Shown here: piece after piece, positions 23,819-32,778 of the stretch
Position numbering within the stretch: the first letter of the stretch is position 1
Layout of the letters: each line of letters starts with the position of its first letter
Assembly (NCBI GenBank): GCA_030646695.1
Contig: JAUSLF010000046.1
Location: forward strand, 1 to 37,345
Source of the DNA: Nitrosomonadaceae bacterium
GTDB taxonomy: Bacteria > Pseudomonadota > Gammaproteobacteria > Burkholderiales > Nitrosomonadaceae
Length of the DNA stretch: 37,345 bases
Direction: 5' to 3'
Notes under the pieces: model-generated
What the model was told of the DNA's origin: nothing
The model's input: the letters and a program-made list of their open reading frames with translations, nothing else
The model's database searches: none
Program-made: the position numbers and the translations under genes

Positions 23819-24547
23819 ATGACTATTTTAGGCTGGCGGTTCAGGCCGCGATTATGGTCCACAGCGGCCGCAGCGTCAGTTATGGTGGTCATGCTGCTAC
23901 TCGGTAACTGGCAGCTGTCACGAGCTCAGGAGAAAGAGGCGCGACAGGAGCAACTCGAGCGGCTGTCGCAGCAACCAGCAGTTACCATGCCGATCGCCCC
24001 AGTCCGCTTGGAGGATTTCAAATTTCACCAAGTCGAGGCAAGTGGCACATATGTCCCAGCGCACACGATTTACATCGACAACAAGACATATAAAGGTATA
24101 GCGGGTTATCATATTATTACGCCGCTCCGGCTAGGTACAAGCTCGATGCATGTTCTGGTCAATCGTGGATGGGTGGCAGCCGGTGACGACCGCAGCAAGT
24201 TACCGCAAGTGCCCACGTCGACTGATCAGGTGATTGTTACAGGAGTTGCGATCTCGCCCACGCAAAGAACGCTGGAACTTTCCACGGAAACAGTATTGGG
24301 ACAGGTCTGGGAAAATCTCCACCTGGAACGCTACCGTGAAGCTACGGGACTTGCGCTGCAACCAGTGGTGATACTGCAACAGGGCGATTTAAAAGATGGT
24401 CTGGTGCGCCAGTGGGATCGTCCGGATTCGGGCGCTGCCAGAAACCTGGGTTATGCGGTTCAATGGTTCGCCATGGCGCTGACGATCATGATTATTTATT
24501 TGGTGTTGAGTGTCAAACGAGAGCGCCCCCAGGACGAACAGACGTAA
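23819..24547 (+). CDS. surf1: SURF1-family cytochrome oxidase assembly protein
   Basis: SURF1 helps insert heme a into oxidase subunit I. The 242-aa protein has the family layout: an N-terminal helix (about residues 14-31, followed by LGNWQLSRAQEKEAR), a periplasmic domain with FHQVEASGTY, GIAGYHIITPLRL and VLVNRGWV, and a C-terminal helix around residues 211-231 (NLGYAVQWFAMALTIMIIYL). The ATG at 23819 has no strong ribosome-binding site. The next gene begins inside its last codons. Confidence 0.95.
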   Translation: MTILGWRFRPRLWSTAAAASVMVVMLLLGNWQLSRAQEKEARQEQLERLSQQPAVTMPIAPVRLEDFKFHQVEASGTYVPAHTIYIDNKTYKGIAGYHIITPLRLGTSSMHVLVNRGWVAAGDDRSKLPQVPTSTDQVIVTGVAISPTQRTLELSTETVLGQVWENLHLERYREATGLALQPVVILQQGDLKDGLVRQWDRPDSGAARNLGYAVQWFAMALTIMIIYLVLSVKRERPQDEQT

Positions 24548-25118
24548 GCTGCTATTATTAGCGATACTGATGTGTACGCCGGTCTTCATTTCGTACCTGT
24601 TGTATTTCTCGAAAGTGCGGCCGGCGAGTGTCAACTACGGTGAACTGATCGAGGTTAAACCGTTGCTGGGCAATGCGTTGAATCAAGCCGATGGCACAAT
24701 ATTCCGCATCCGCCAGCTACGGGGAAAATGGGTATTGCTGACGGTAGATTCAGGCGCATGTGATGAGCGATGCCGTAAAAAGCTGTATTACATGCGGCAG
24801 GTGCGGTTGATACAAAACACGGAAATGAACCGCATAGAACGGGCATGGCTGATCGACGATGGCGAATTGCCCGCCACCAATCTTGCAGAAGAATTCAAAG
24901 GCACATTGTTTGTCGATGCGAAGGATAGCAATTTACTCGAGGAAATTCCGGCAATAGCATCGCAACACGATCATATTTACCTGGTGGATCCGGTAGGAAA
25001 CTTGATGATGCGCTTCCCCAAGGATGCTGATCCCGCAGAGATGGCCAAGGATATCAAGCGATTGCTCAAAGTCTCGCAAATCGAGCACGCGCTAAATATG
25101 CCAGGGACAAAACACTAA
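24510..25118 (+). CDS. SCO/thioredoxin-like membrane protein of the oxidase operon
   Basis: The 202-aa protein has one N-terminal helix (about residues 13-33) and a thioredoxin-like domain. A CxxxC motif (C84, C88 in GACDERCRKK) lies where SCO copper chaperones have theirs. The SCO histidine region is replaced by QHDHIYLVDP with H153 and H155, so a ligand may be shifted. This divergent SCO-like protein is common between surf1 and ctaA/ctaB in betaproteobacteria; its role in CuA assembly or thiol reduction is inferred. The start is GTG at 24510, 38 bp inside surf1. No earlier in-frame ATG fits. No ctaA follows it here; the 167-bp gap to ctaB has no gene. Confidence 0.8.
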   Translation: MSNESAPRTNRRKLLLLAILMCTPVFISYLLYFSKVRPASVNYGELIEVKPLLGNALNQADGTIFRIRQLRGKWVLLTVDSGACDERCRKKLYYMRQVRLIQNTEMNRIERAWLIDDGELPATNLAEEFKGTLFVDAKDSNLLEEIPAIASQHDHIYLVDPVGNLMMRFPKDADPAEMAKDIKRLLKVSQIEHALNMPGTKH

Positions 25119-25285
25119 ACTGAAGCAAAGTCGATGTGACGGATACCCGATGGTGGATGACCTGAGTCCAACTTTGCAGAAGAGATCAAATGCATATAGG
25201 GAAAGTTCTCAGGCGGTTGCTTAAAAGTTTTACGGATTGATTAAAAGCGGGCGTTACGCCTACAACGAATCAGGAGACCATTGTT

Positions 25286-26179
25286 ATGGCTAGTAGTTTA
25301 GTTTGGCAGCATACTGCAACGCGCATACAGCAATTTTACCAATTGACCAAACCGCGGGTTGTTTCGCTCATCGTTTTTACTGCGATTATCGGCATGTTTC
25401 TTTCTGTTCCCGGTGCGGTGCCGTTGAATGCACTGATTTTTGGCACATTGGGAATCGCATTGGTGGCGGGTGCGGCCGCAGCAGTCAACTGTCTAGTAGA
25501 GCAAAAAATTGATGCAGTGATGGCACGCACGCGTGGCAGACCTTTGCCACAGGGAACGGTTACTTCACCGGAAACCTTTTTTTTCCTGGCATTGGTCGGG
25601 GGTACGGGACTCTACATACTTCATGAGTTGGTGAATCCACTGACCATGTGGCTGACTCTGGCGACTTTCGTTGGTTATGCCATTATCTACACGGTGATAC
25701 TAAAGCCGATGACCCCACAGAATATAGTCATTGGCGGTGCTTCTGGTGCGATGCCCCCGGTGCTTGGCTGGACGGCAGCGACCGGGGAAATTTCCGCCGA
25801 TGCGTTACTGTTGTTTCTCATCATTTTTGCATGGACTCCGCCCCATTTCTGGGCGCTGGCGCTCTATCGCAAGCTGGAGTATGCCAAAGTCGGCATGCCC
25901 ATGCTGCCGGTGACACACGGTGACAAATATACCCGTCTGCATGTGCTGCTGTATACGCTGATACTTATCGCCGTGACGCTGATGCCCTACGCCACCAAGA
26001 TGAGCGGGCTAATTTATCTCGTCGGTGCGGTAGTACTGGACGCTGTTTTCCTGTATTACGCGGTAAAGATTTATCGCGACTATAGTGATCAGCTTGCACG
26101 TAAAGCCTTTCGCTATTCAATCATATACCTGGCGGCTCTGTTTGTCGTACTGCTAGTAGATCACTACATCCGCTTTTGA
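25286..26179 (+). CDS. ctaB: Protoheme IX farnesyltransferase (heme O synthase)
   Basis: Integral membrane prenyltransferase of the UbiA superfamily that attaches a farnesyl group to heme B to give heme O, the precursor of heme A. The 297-aa protein has seven to nine hydrophobic helices. The polyprenyl-diphosphate motif [21 protein letters not shown] lies near residues 69-90, and the second conserved loop ([18 protein letters not shown]) follows later. The ATG at 25286 follows AGGAG with good spacing. The heme A synthase gene ctaA, usually just upstream, is absent. The stop overlaps the possible TTG start of sco1. Confidence 0.96.
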   Translation: MASSLVWQHTATRIQQFYQLTKPRVVSLIVFTAIIGMFLSVPGAVPLNALIFGTLGIALVAGAAAAVNCLVEQKIDAVMARTRGRPLPQGTVTSPETFFFLALVGGTGLYILHELVNPLTMWLTLATFVGYAIIYTVILKPMTPQNIVIGGASGAMPPVLGWTAATGEISADALLLFLIIFAWTPPHFWALALYRKLEYAKVGMPMLPVTHGDKYTRLHVLLYTLILIAVTLMPYATKMSGLIYLVGAVVLDAVFLYYAVKIYRDYSDQLARKAFRYSIIYLAALFVVLLVDHYIRF

Positions 26180-26799
26180 GCGGTTGCGTGAGGTCTTTTA
26201 ATACGTTTCTGGTTGCTGCGTGGTTGGCAGTAACTGCTCTGGCAAGCTGCGGCGGTGAGACCAATCGCGGCGAGACCAAACCGACATTCCTTACCACAGA
26301 TATTACGGGTGCCGCTTTTGGCCGGGACTTCAGGCTTGCCGATCATACCGGCAAGACACGTTCCCTGGCGGATTTCAAGGGCAAAGTAGTGGTGCTGTTT
26401 TTCGGCTATACCCATTGCTCAGACGTATGCCCTGCGACCATGGGGGAATTGTCTGCTGCCATGAAGAAACTTGGCAAGGATGCCGAACGGGTGCAAGTGC
26501 TATTTGTGACGATCGATCCGGAGCGCGATACCCCTGAACTACTGGCGCAATATGTACCCGCATTCGATCCGACATTTCTGGGTTTATCCGGTGATGCGCA
26601 GGCCACGAAAGAAATCGCCCAGGAATTTAAAGTCATTTATCAGCAGCAGGCAGGAGTGGCCCCGGATCAACACAATCTGGATCACTCCACTGGAACTTAT
26701 ATTTTCGACACGGCAGGGAAACTGCGGCTGTATGTGAGTACCGGCAAGGGTGGAGATGTGTTTGCCCACGACATTGCAGAGTTGCTCAAGACGCGCTGA
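26176..26799 (+). CDS. SCO1/SenC-family copper chaperone lipoprotein
   Basis: Delivers copper to the CuA centre of oxidase subunit II. The protein has a lipobox LASC (C25) and a thioredoxin fold with the copper-binding CxxxC motif C81-C85 (in [13 protein letters not shown]) and H170 (in [11 protein letters not shown]), all ligands present. The frame starts at TTG 26176, overlapping the ctaB stop as TTGA. A GTG at 26188 would give a shorter signal (start [13 protein letters not shown]) and is equally likely; the lipobox is the same either way. Length is 207 or 203 aa. It is the last gene of the oxidase operon and converges with the FAD oxidase gene. Confidence 0.93.
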   Translation: MSGCVRSFNTFLVAAWLAVTALASCGGETNRGETKPTFLTTDITGAAFGRDFRLADHTGKTRSLADFKGKVVVLFFGYTHCSDVCPATMGELSAAMKKLGKDAERVQVLFVTIDPERDTPELLAQYVPAFDPTFLGLSGDAQATKEIAQEFKVIYQQQAGVAPDQHNLDHSTGTYIFDTAGKLRLYVSTGKGGDVFAHDIAELLKTR

Positions 26800-26813
26800 C
26801 AGCAATAGGTTAC

Positions 26814-26831
26814 AAAAAGCAAGGCGCTTGC
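26814..26831 (-). terminator. Terminator of the GlcD-like gene
   Basis: On the minus strand GCAAG-CGC-CTTGC (26831-26819) is followed by TTTTT (26818-26814), 36 bp after the stop of the FAD oxidase. The stem is short (5 bp) but the T-run is clear. Confidence 0.45.
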
Positions 26832-26866
26832 GCGGGGGCACCGCCACTTTCAAGTTGATGCCGGGG

Positions 26867-28234
26867 CTAAGGGAACAGTTTGCCTGGGTTAAGAATATTG
26901 TTTGGGTCAAACACCCGCTTGATGGCTTTCATCAGGGCAAGCGTTGCCGCATCGACCTCCTTGCCAATATAGGCGCGCTTCTCGCTGCCGATGCCGTGCT
27001 CTCCCGACAACGTGCCGTTAAGTTTTATCACTAGATCGAATACCTCGGCCAGGCATTTCTCTGCCCGCGCCATTTCGCCAATATTATCCGGTTTCACCAG
27101 CAGATTGACGTGTATATTGCCGTTGCCGGCGTGGCCAAAATTAACGTTGGCAACTTGATACTTGCTGCTCAGTTGCATTAGTCCATCCAGAAATTCCGGC
27201 AGTGCAGCAACCGGCACGACCACATCTTCGTTAATCTTCTTGGGTGCGATATCACGCAGTAATGGCGACAAAGCCTTGCGGGTTTTCCACAGAGTGGCAG
27301 TATCCGCCACTTGCTCTGCATGCAGCAATCCACCGTTATGACACGCAGAAAGAATCGCTGCAGTTGAGTCCGAGATATCGCGGGAAGATCCATCCACTTC
27401 GATCATCAGCATGGCGCGGGTGTCCGTGGGCAGCATTTCAGGGAAACGTCCACGTATCAGGTTTAGCGAACCCGCATCCAAAAACTCAAGGGCGCTGGGA
27501 ACCTGAGGAAGCGCCATGATTGCAACTATCGCTGCAGCGCAACTCGTAACATCACGGTAATGCGCTGTAAGGCCACTGCGGGCTGATGGCAGAGGAGTGA
27601 GCTTGAGCGTTGCTTCGGTGATGATAGCCAGCGTTCCTTCGGAACCAATTAGAAGTCGTGTGAGATCATATCCCACCACCCCTTTGGTGGTATAGCAGCC
27701 GGTCTTGATAACATCGCCCTTGCCCGTTACTGCTTTCAATCCCAGTACGTGATCGCGGGTGGTGCCATATTTCACCGCGTGTGGACCACCTGCGGAGGTG
27801 GCAAGATTACCGCCTATGCTGGAGTAAGCCGCGCTGGAAGGGTCGGGTGGCCAAAAAAATCCGTAGGGTCGGGCTGCATCCTGCACTGACTGATTAAGTA
27901 CACCGGGCTCGGTTACGATAACGCGATTTGCGGGATCGACCACGGTGATGCGCAACATGCGCTCCAGCGACAATGCCACACCGCCCTGCTCAGGAAGGCT
28001 TCCGCCTGCTGTACCAGTGCCGCGTCCACGCGGCGTGAGCGGGATTTTGTGGATATTGCACAGCGCTACAATACTTAGCACCTCGTCTGATGTGAGTGGA
28101 AATGTGACTGCTTCTGGCGGGAAAATTTTTCGACTGTTGTCATAGGCGTAGGCGTAGCAATCAACCGGGTCGGTATAAAGCCGGTCAGAAGGAAGCAGAG
28201 ATCGAAGTTGGGCGAGGAAATCAGGAGAGAGCAT
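26867..28234 (-). CDS. FAD-binding oxidoreductase, GlcD / D-lactate dehydrogenase type
   Basis: Oxidises a 2-hydroxy acid such as glycolate or D-lactate. It has the PCMH-type FAD-binding domain with PLTPRGRGTGTAGGSLPEQGG near the N-terminus, IGGNLATSAGGPHAVKYGTT and YDLTRLLIGSEGTLAIITEA. The C-terminal FAD-linked oxidase domain has VNFGHAGNGNIHVN, GTLSGEHGIGSEKR and the end FDPNNILNPGKLFP. With the ATG at 28234 (MLSPDFLAQLRS) it is 455 aa. A TTG at 28255 would add seven residues with no better ribosome-binding site. The partner subunits GlcE and GlcF are not adjacent, so it may act as a single-subunit dehydrogenase. Glycolate is plausible in an autotroph with photorespiration-like side reactions (inference). 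Confidence 0.88.
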   Translation of the reverse strand: MLSPDFLAQLRSLLPSDRLYTDPVDCYAYAYDNSRKIFPPEAVTFPLTSDEVLSIVALCNIHKIPLTPRGRGTGTAGGSLPEQGGVALSLERMLRITVVDPANRVIVTEPGVLNQSVQDAARPYGFFWPPDPSSAAYSSIGGNLATSAGGPHAVKYGTTRDHVLGLKAVTGKGDVIKTGCYTTKGVVGYDLTRLLIGSEGTLAIITEATLKLTPLPSARSGLTAHYRDVTSCAAAIVAIMALPQVPSALEFLDAGSLNLIRGRFPEMLPTDTRAMLMIEVDGSSRDISDSTAAILSACHNGGLLHAEQVADTATLWKTRKALSPLLRDIAPKKINEDVVVPVAALPEFLDGLMQLSSKYQVANVNFGHAGNGNIHVNLLVKPDNIGEMARAEKCLAEVFDLVIKLNGTLSGEHGIGSEKRAYIGKEVDAATLALMKAIKRVFDPNNILNPGKLFP

Positions 28235-28369
28235 AGGCGGAGGATAAACAATCAAGAAATCAGCCGCAGAGTGCTTCGGCGCGTATCTTCGTCCAACCCG
28301 GCAACCAGGAAAATTGATTGTAGAATCATTAGAAGTGGTTCTCTGGCACAGGCATTCTGGATTTGGAAA

Positions 28370-28954
28370 CTAATCCAGATACTCGAATACTTTTACTACT
28401 TTCAGTACCCCGCTGGTGGAGCTGGCAATCTCCGATGCACTTTCGGCTTCTTGACGTTTAACCAACCCCAGCAGGTAGACCGCTCCATTCTCCGTCACTA
28501 CTTTTACGTGATTTATCTGAAATCTGCCGCCGTCCAGGAAGCGCCCTTTGACTTTTGTTGTGATCAACATGTCATTACTTCTGGAAATGAGCGTACTGGC
28601 ATTAGCGACAGCGATTTCGTTGGTGATGTTGCGTACGTTGCTTATGTCCTTGATCAGGTTTTCGACTTCTTTTTTCATGGCTTCGGTGGGCGCTTCTCCG
28701 GTGAGCAGCACGTTACGGTTGAAGCTGGTGACATTGACATGCACATTGGCGCCCAGTTTTTCTCTGATATATTTGGCACTCTTGAATTCAATTCCCTCAT
28801 CTTCAACAAAAGTGCCGCTGGTACGCCGATCTTCAGATACTGCAAGACCGGTACCAACACCGGTGATAATGCCGGTGGCAACGAATACTTCGCAACCAGA
28901 GAGGGTCGGCAGCAGCAAGGCAAGCAGCAGCCAGTTTCGATTTATGTTTGTCAT
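28370..28954 (-). CDS. dolP: BON-domain outer membrane lipoprotein DolP/YraP
   Basis: Dual-BON lipoprotein that supports outer-membrane integrity and BAM function. The 194-aa product has a lipoprotein signal ending in LSGC (C21), a first BON domain (about residues 50-115, with VHVNVTSFNRNVLLTGEAP and EVENLIKDISNVRNITNEI) and a second (about 122-192, with VKVVTENGAVYLLGLVKRQE and VLKVVKVFEYLD). It lies 14 bp after yraN on the same strand, matching the conserved rsmI/yraN/dolP neighbourhood of proteobacteria. The diaA/gmhA-like gene often found between yraN and dolP is missing. Confidence 0.92.
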   Translation of the reverse strand: MTNINRNWLLLALLLPTLSGCEVFVATGIITGVGTGLAVSEDRRTSGTFVEDEGIEFKSAKYIREKLGANVHVNVTSFNRNVLLTGEAPTEAMKKEVENLIKDISNVRNITNEIAVANASTLISRSNDMLITTKVKGRFLDGGRFQINHVKVVTENGAVYLLGLVKRQEAESASEIASSTSGVLKVVKVFEYLD

Positions 28955-28968
28955 TTAGTCCGCTCCTG

Positions 28969-29307
28969 TTATTCGCCGAAGGCATTCTTGATCCACTCTA
29001 CTTCCAAGCCATCGCTACCGGACAATAACACAGCATCAAAGCGGCATGGCGGTACGGATTTTAACTTGGCAAGATAGTGCCGTGCCGTACGTAGCAGTTT
29101 TGTCTGCTTGGATAATGTGATGCTGGCTGCCGCGCCACCAAAAATCTGACTCGTGCGCATCCTAACCTCGACGAACACCAATGTCACACCATCACGCATG
29201 ATGAGATCAATCTCACCAAAGCGGCAGCGGTAGTTCCTTTCCAGCAAAACAAGGCGCTGCCGTTGCAGAAACTCTGCCGCATATTGTTCGGCTTCGCCAC
29301 CCTTCAT
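28969..29307 (-). CDS. yraN: YraN family (UPF0102) endonuclease-like protein
   Basis: The 112-aa protein has the UPF0102 core: GGEAEQYAAEFLQRQRLVLL at the start, then NYRCRFGEIDLIMRDG, TLVFVEVRMRTSQIFGG and QTKLLRTARHYL. The acidic residues in GEIDLI and VFVEVR match the restriction-endonuclease-like fold. Its physiological role is not settled. The ATG at 29307 follows AAAGGTG. It is divergent from rsmI with about 170 bp between the two starts. Confidence 0.93.
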   Translation of the reverse strand: MKGGEAEQYAAEFLQRQRLVLLERNYRCRFGEIDLIMRDGVTLVFVEVRMRTSQIFGGAAASITLSKQTKLLRTARHYLAKLKSVPPCRFDAVLLSGSDGLEVEWIKNAFGE

Positions 29308-29478
29308 TTCTGCGCACCTTTATAGCTTCCGGCGTGACTTGGGGTTGCGCTATCCATTGCACAGCCACTCAACATTAGCCGCTTTCCTGGTTGGGTGGAA
29401 AATACTCATGGGCTGCCGTATAGTGTAGTGATCAATACCAGACAGAAAAATCGGAACGAAACGCAACCGCGCAACATT

Positions 29479-30336
29479 ATGCTACCAAAAAATACATTAT
29501 ATGTGGTTGCCACCCCGATAGGGAACCTGCGCGACATCAGTCTGCGGGCGCTGGATGTACTCGCAGCGGTGGACGTGATCGCTGCCGAGGATACGCGTAC
29601 CACCGGGCATCTGCTGGCGCATCACTCGATAGCCGGGAAGATGATGGCCCTGCATCAGCATAACGAACGCACTGCTGCGGAGAAGATTATCGCCTTGCTC
29701 GCAGCGGGGAAATCCGTCGCCCTTGTCACCGATGCCGGCACCCCAGGGATCTCTGATCCCGGGGCTATTCTGGTTAGCATAGTGCGCGAACAGGGCTACA
29801 AGGTGACGCCAATACCCGGTGCAAACGCCGCGTTGTGTGCGTTGTCGGCGGGCGGAATCGCCGAACCGCATTTTCTGTTTTACGGATTTCTCCCAGTAAA
29901 GACCGGAGCACGCAAACGCGCATTGGAAGGATTAAAGTCACAACCCTATACTCTGGCATTTTATGAGGCGCCCCACCGCATTCTCGAATGTGTAGCAGAC
30001 TTGGTTGCGGTGCTGGGAGCGCAGCGCCAGCTTATTTTTGCCAGAGAGCTGACGAAATTGTTCGAAACCATCCATACCTGTGCTTTGGGTGATGCCCTGG
30101 CGTGGCTGCAAGCCGATGCCAACCAGCAGAAAGGGGAATTTGTGCTGTTGCTGTCCGGGGCGGAAGTTCAGGATGAGGCTGGAATCAGCGATCAATCCCG
30201 GCATACGCTGGAGTTACTGCTGGAGAATTTGCCGTTGAAACAGGCGGTAAAACTGGCAGCGGAAATCACCGGCGAAAGCAGAAAGATGTTGTATGCACTG
30301 GCGTTGTCGCTGAAGGTGGGGAATTCGGTGCAATAA
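29479..30336 (+). CDS. rsmI: 16S rRNA 2'-O-ribose C1402 methyltransferase
   Basis: Tetrapyrrole-methylase-fold enzyme that methylates the ribose of C1402 in the decoding centre of 16S rRNA. The ATG at 29479 gives the family start MLPKNTLYVVATPIGNLRDI. The open frame extends back to 29395 with unconserved residues. The SAM site is built from ATPIGNLRD, AEDTRTT, VTDAGTPGISDPG and PIPGANAALCALSAGG. FYGFLPVK and FYEAPHRI are also conserved. At 285 aa the length is normal. Confidence 0.95.
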   Translation: MLPKNTLYVVATPIGNLRDISLRALDVLAAVDVIAAEDTRTTGHLLAHHSIAGKMMALHQHNERTAAEKIIALLAAGKSVALVTDAGTPGISDPGAILVSIVREQGYKVTPIPGANAALCALSAGGIAEPHFLFYGFLPVKTGARKRALEGLKSQPYTLAFYEAPHRILECVADLVAVLGAQRQLIFARELTKLFETIHTCALGDALAWLQADANQQKGEFVLLLSGAEVQDEAGISDQSRHTLELLLENLPLKQAVKLAAEITGESRKMLYALALSLKVGNSVQ

Positions 30337-30425
30337 ATCACGGTTTATAGCAATGTGATTTAACAATTCATAATCAATAAGATAAGATTTCTTCCGAGTT
30401 TAAGCCCGATAAGCTGCTGGCGCGA

Positions 30426-30500
30426 GAATGCGGCTAGCGATTATAATCAGCGGGTCGCATTCATAGTTTATTGGTTCTTGCGAACGTGGGTAGTCCCCAC
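30426..30500 (+). promoter_or_regulatory. Promoter and leader region of the thioredoxin-fold gene
   Basis: A perfect TATAAT (30442-30447) lies between inverted repeat arms GAATGCG (30426-30432) and CGCATTC (30456-30462). The -35 region is poor. Two back-to-back hairpins follow in the leader: GTTC-TTGC-GAAC (30474-30485) and GTGGG-TAGTC-CCCAC (30486-30500). The arrangement suggests regulated expression. Confidence 0.4.
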
Positions 30501-30529
30501 TGACATCTAAAATTTTTGGAGATTAATTT

Positions 30530-30769
30530 ATGAAAACACCTGCTATTTTTTATCATGCTGGTTGTCCCGTCTGTGTTGAAGCCGAGCGGCAGGTTGCTGA
30601 TGCTCTGGATCCCGCCCGTTACGAAGTGGAACACGTGCATCTCGGCGAGCAACCGGGGCGTATTGCAGCCGCCGAAGCGGCTGGTGTTAAATCGGTACCG
30701 GCACTTGTGATTGGTGGGGCAGCTTTCCACATCAATTTTGGTGCACCGATGTCTGCACTGAAGAGCTAA
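30530..30769 (+). CDS. Small thioredoxin/glutaredoxin-fold protein
   Basis: The 79-aa protein starts MKTPAIFYHAGCPVCVEAER, with a CxxC redox motif (C12, C15) after the first strand, and has a cis-proline segment VKSVPALVIGG near residues 53-63. This is the minimal thioredoxin fold of glutaredoxin-like and NrdH-like proteins. The CPVC motif does not match the classical CGPC or CPYC. A role in thiol-disulphide exchange or metal handling is likely; the partner is unknown. The ATG follows GGAG at 30518-30521. The gene is monocistronic, with its own leader and terminator. Confidence 0.85.
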   Translation: MKTPAIFYHAGCPVCVEAERQVADALDPARYEVEHVHLGEQPGRIAAAEAAGVKSVPALVIGGAAFHINFGAPMSALKS

Positions 30770-30774
30770 TTACA

Positions 30775-30805
30775 AAAAATGGCGGGCATTCCACCCGCCA
30801 TTTTT
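30775..30805 (+). terminator. Rho-independent terminator after the thioredoxin-fold gene
   Basis: AAAAATGGCGGG (30775-30786) and CCCGCCATTTTT (30794-30805) form a perfect 12-bp stem with a 7-nt loop. It is symmetrical and may work on both strands. Confidence 0.92.
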
Positions 30806-30933
30806 GAAATTCCATCCCGCATATCAATAACGGCTAAGGCCGTATCAGTTTTCCAGAAAGCGGTGATTTAAAATTGGGTTGCTGTCGTTACCCTGTTCAG
30901 CTATTCATGCTGCATCCACATTGAATTTCTACA

Positions 30934-30953
30934 AGCAGCCACATCCGGCTGCT
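30934..30953 (-). terminator. Hairpin downstream of ubiB
   Basis: AGCAGCC (30934-30940) and GGCTGCT (30947-30953) form a 7-bp stem with a 6-nt loop, 80 bp past the ubiB stop. No T-run follows on the minus strand, so it may be a weak terminator. The rest of 30806-31032 shows nothing else. Confidence 0.3.
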
Positions 30954-31032
30954 CCTGTAAAATTTCTCGGTTGATCTTGTGGGGGGAGGTGCGAATCGTA
31001 CGGAATCCTGGAGAGTTTATTTCTGCCTCGCA

Positions 31033-32778
31033 TTACGGCTTTCCCTCCCGGTCTGCTTTGTTGCTGCGCTGGATTGAACGCACTAACCATATTCCACCGA
31101 TTGTTGCGCAGAAAGAACCGAGCACTCCAAAGAGAGGAAATCCAAACAAAGTGTGGCCACCAGTTACGGTCATGACGATGGAGGAGCCGACAATGAGCGC
31201 AGCGACAATGAGACCAGCAGCGAGCCGGTTGACAGCACCATCGAGTTGGTCACCGACGTGTTTGAGGTGCGTGACGTCAATATGAATATCCAGTTTGCCG
31301 CGTCGAGCAGCGCGCAGCAGTCGGGAGAGATCATGCGGCAAGTCAGCGATGAGGCCAATCATTTCGCTGGTTGCTCGCCAGCCGCGTTTAACAAGCGCCG
31401 AGGGAGTATAGTGAGCAGCCACCTCGTCACGCAACAGAGGCAGTGCTTCGCCAGCCATGTCAAAGTCCGGTTCAAGTTCACATCCCATGCCTTCGAGCGT
31501 GATGAACGCCTTGACGAGCAGCGCCAAATCGGGTGGCAGGACAAGCCGGTGCTCGCGCAAGTTAGCCACGATTTCCGAGAACATGGTGCCGAACCTAAGT
31601 TGTTTCAACGGCACGCCTTGGTATTGTTCGACGAAGGTCTGGATTGACAGTATCAGACCGCTTTCATCCGCCACGCCGTCGCTCGTCCAGTCGAGCAGCA
31701 CGTCGACGACGCGCGTGGGGTCATGCTGCAATAGTCCCAGCAAAAGATGGACTAACTGGTCGCGACGTTCTTCGGTAAGCCGCCCGACCATGCCAAAGTC
31801 AATGAAAGCGATGCGGTTGCCGGGCAAATAGAACACGTTGCCGGGATGCGGGTCGGCGTGAAATAAACCATCCTTGATGACCATCTTCATCACTGCGCGC
31901 GCACCGCGGTGGGCGAGTATCTTGCGGTCAAGGCCTGCATGATCGACGGCGCCAAGGTCGCGGCCGGGGATGCCATCGATGTATTCTTGCACACATACCC
32001 GCTCTCCCGTCCATTGCCAATAGACACGAGGGATAACGATGAGCGCAGGTGCGGTATCGCCAACAGGTGGGTTACAGGAGGAATCCGGGTCAGAATACCC
32101 CACAAAATTTGCTGCGATGCGTTCGGCATTGCGGCATTCGGCGGTGAAATCAAGCTCGTGCCGCAGTGATTGGGCAAACTGTCGCACTACTTCCTGCGGG
32201 CGGAAATAGCGCAGCTCCGGGCTTTCCATCTCAGCCCATTCTGCCAACCTTGACAGCCAGCGCAGATCAGACTCGATGATCGGCAGGATGCCGGGCCGAC
32301 GCACCTTGACCACTACCTCGCTGCCGTCTTTGAGGCGAGCGCGGTGCACCTGGGCGACGGATGCAGCTGCCAGAGGTTGTGGATCGAACGCGGCGAATAT
32401 CTCCTCGGGCGCGGCACCCAGGTCTTCGGTGAGCTGCTGATGTATCTCGGGATAGGGAACAGCAGGCACGCTGTCCTCCAACTTGCTGAACTCGGTGATC
32501 CACTCGGGCGCAAAGAGGTCTACGCGGGTAGCGAGAATCTGGCCGAGCTTGACGAAAGTCGGTCCCAGTTCCTCCAGTGCTCGCCGCACCCGGGCATGAG
32601 GTTCGAGGTGGGCCATTTCCTCTGCTGCATGCCAGTGTAATACTCGGCCGGCCCGCTCCAGCGCACTGGCAAGTCCCATCCGGCGCACCATGTTGCCGAA
32701 ACCGTGGCGAATCAGGACCGAGGCGATCTCGTGCAGACGGCCGAGGTCGCGCGCCGCCATCAGTGCCTGCCAGAGCAT
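31033..32778 (-). CDS. ubiB: UbiB/AarF/ABC1-family atypical kinase-like protein
   Basis: Members of this family support ubiquinone biosynthesis by an ATPase activity that helps extract membrane-bound precursors. The 581-aa protein carries the KxGQ motif ([11 protein letters not shown], near residues 76-84), the Ala-rich loop [22 protein letters not shown], the ExD-type [12 protein letters not shown] and the metal-binding [10 protein letters not shown]. Two C-terminal transmembrane helices follow (about 520-575). Classical ubiB lies with ubiE and ubiJ; here it follows a phasin-like gene with a TAATG overlap (32776-32780) instead, so it may be a paralogue with a different lipid role. It is probably the last gene of the lolA-rarA-serS operon. 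Confidence 0.88.
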   Translation of the reverse strand: MLWQALMAARDLGRLHEIASVLIRHGFGNMVRRMGLASALERAGRVLHWHAAEEMAHLEPHARVRRALEELGPTFVKLGQILATRVDLFAPEWITEFSKLEDSVPAVPYPEIHQQLTEDLGAAPEEIFAAFDPQPLAAASVAQVHRARLKDGSEVVVKVRRPGILPIIESDLRWLSRLAEWAEMESPELRYFRPQEVVRQFAQSLRHELDFTAECRNAERIAANFVGYSDPDSSCNPPVGDTAPALIVIPRVYWQWTGERVCVQEYIDGIPGRDLGAVDHAGLDRKILAHRGARAVMKMVIKDGLFHADPHPGNVFYLPGNRIAFIDFGMVGRLTEERRDQLVHLLLGLLQHDPTRVVDVLLDWTSDGVADESGLILSIQTFVEQYQGVPLKQLRFGTMFSEIVANLREHRLVLPPDLALLVKAFITLEGMGCELEPDFDMAGEALPLLRDEVAAHYTPSALVKRGWRATSEMIGLIADLPHDLSRLLRAARRGKLDIHIDVTHLKHVGDQLDGAVNRLAAGLIVAALIVGSSIVMTVTGGHTLFGFPLFGVLGSFCATIGGIWLVRSIQRSNKADREGKP

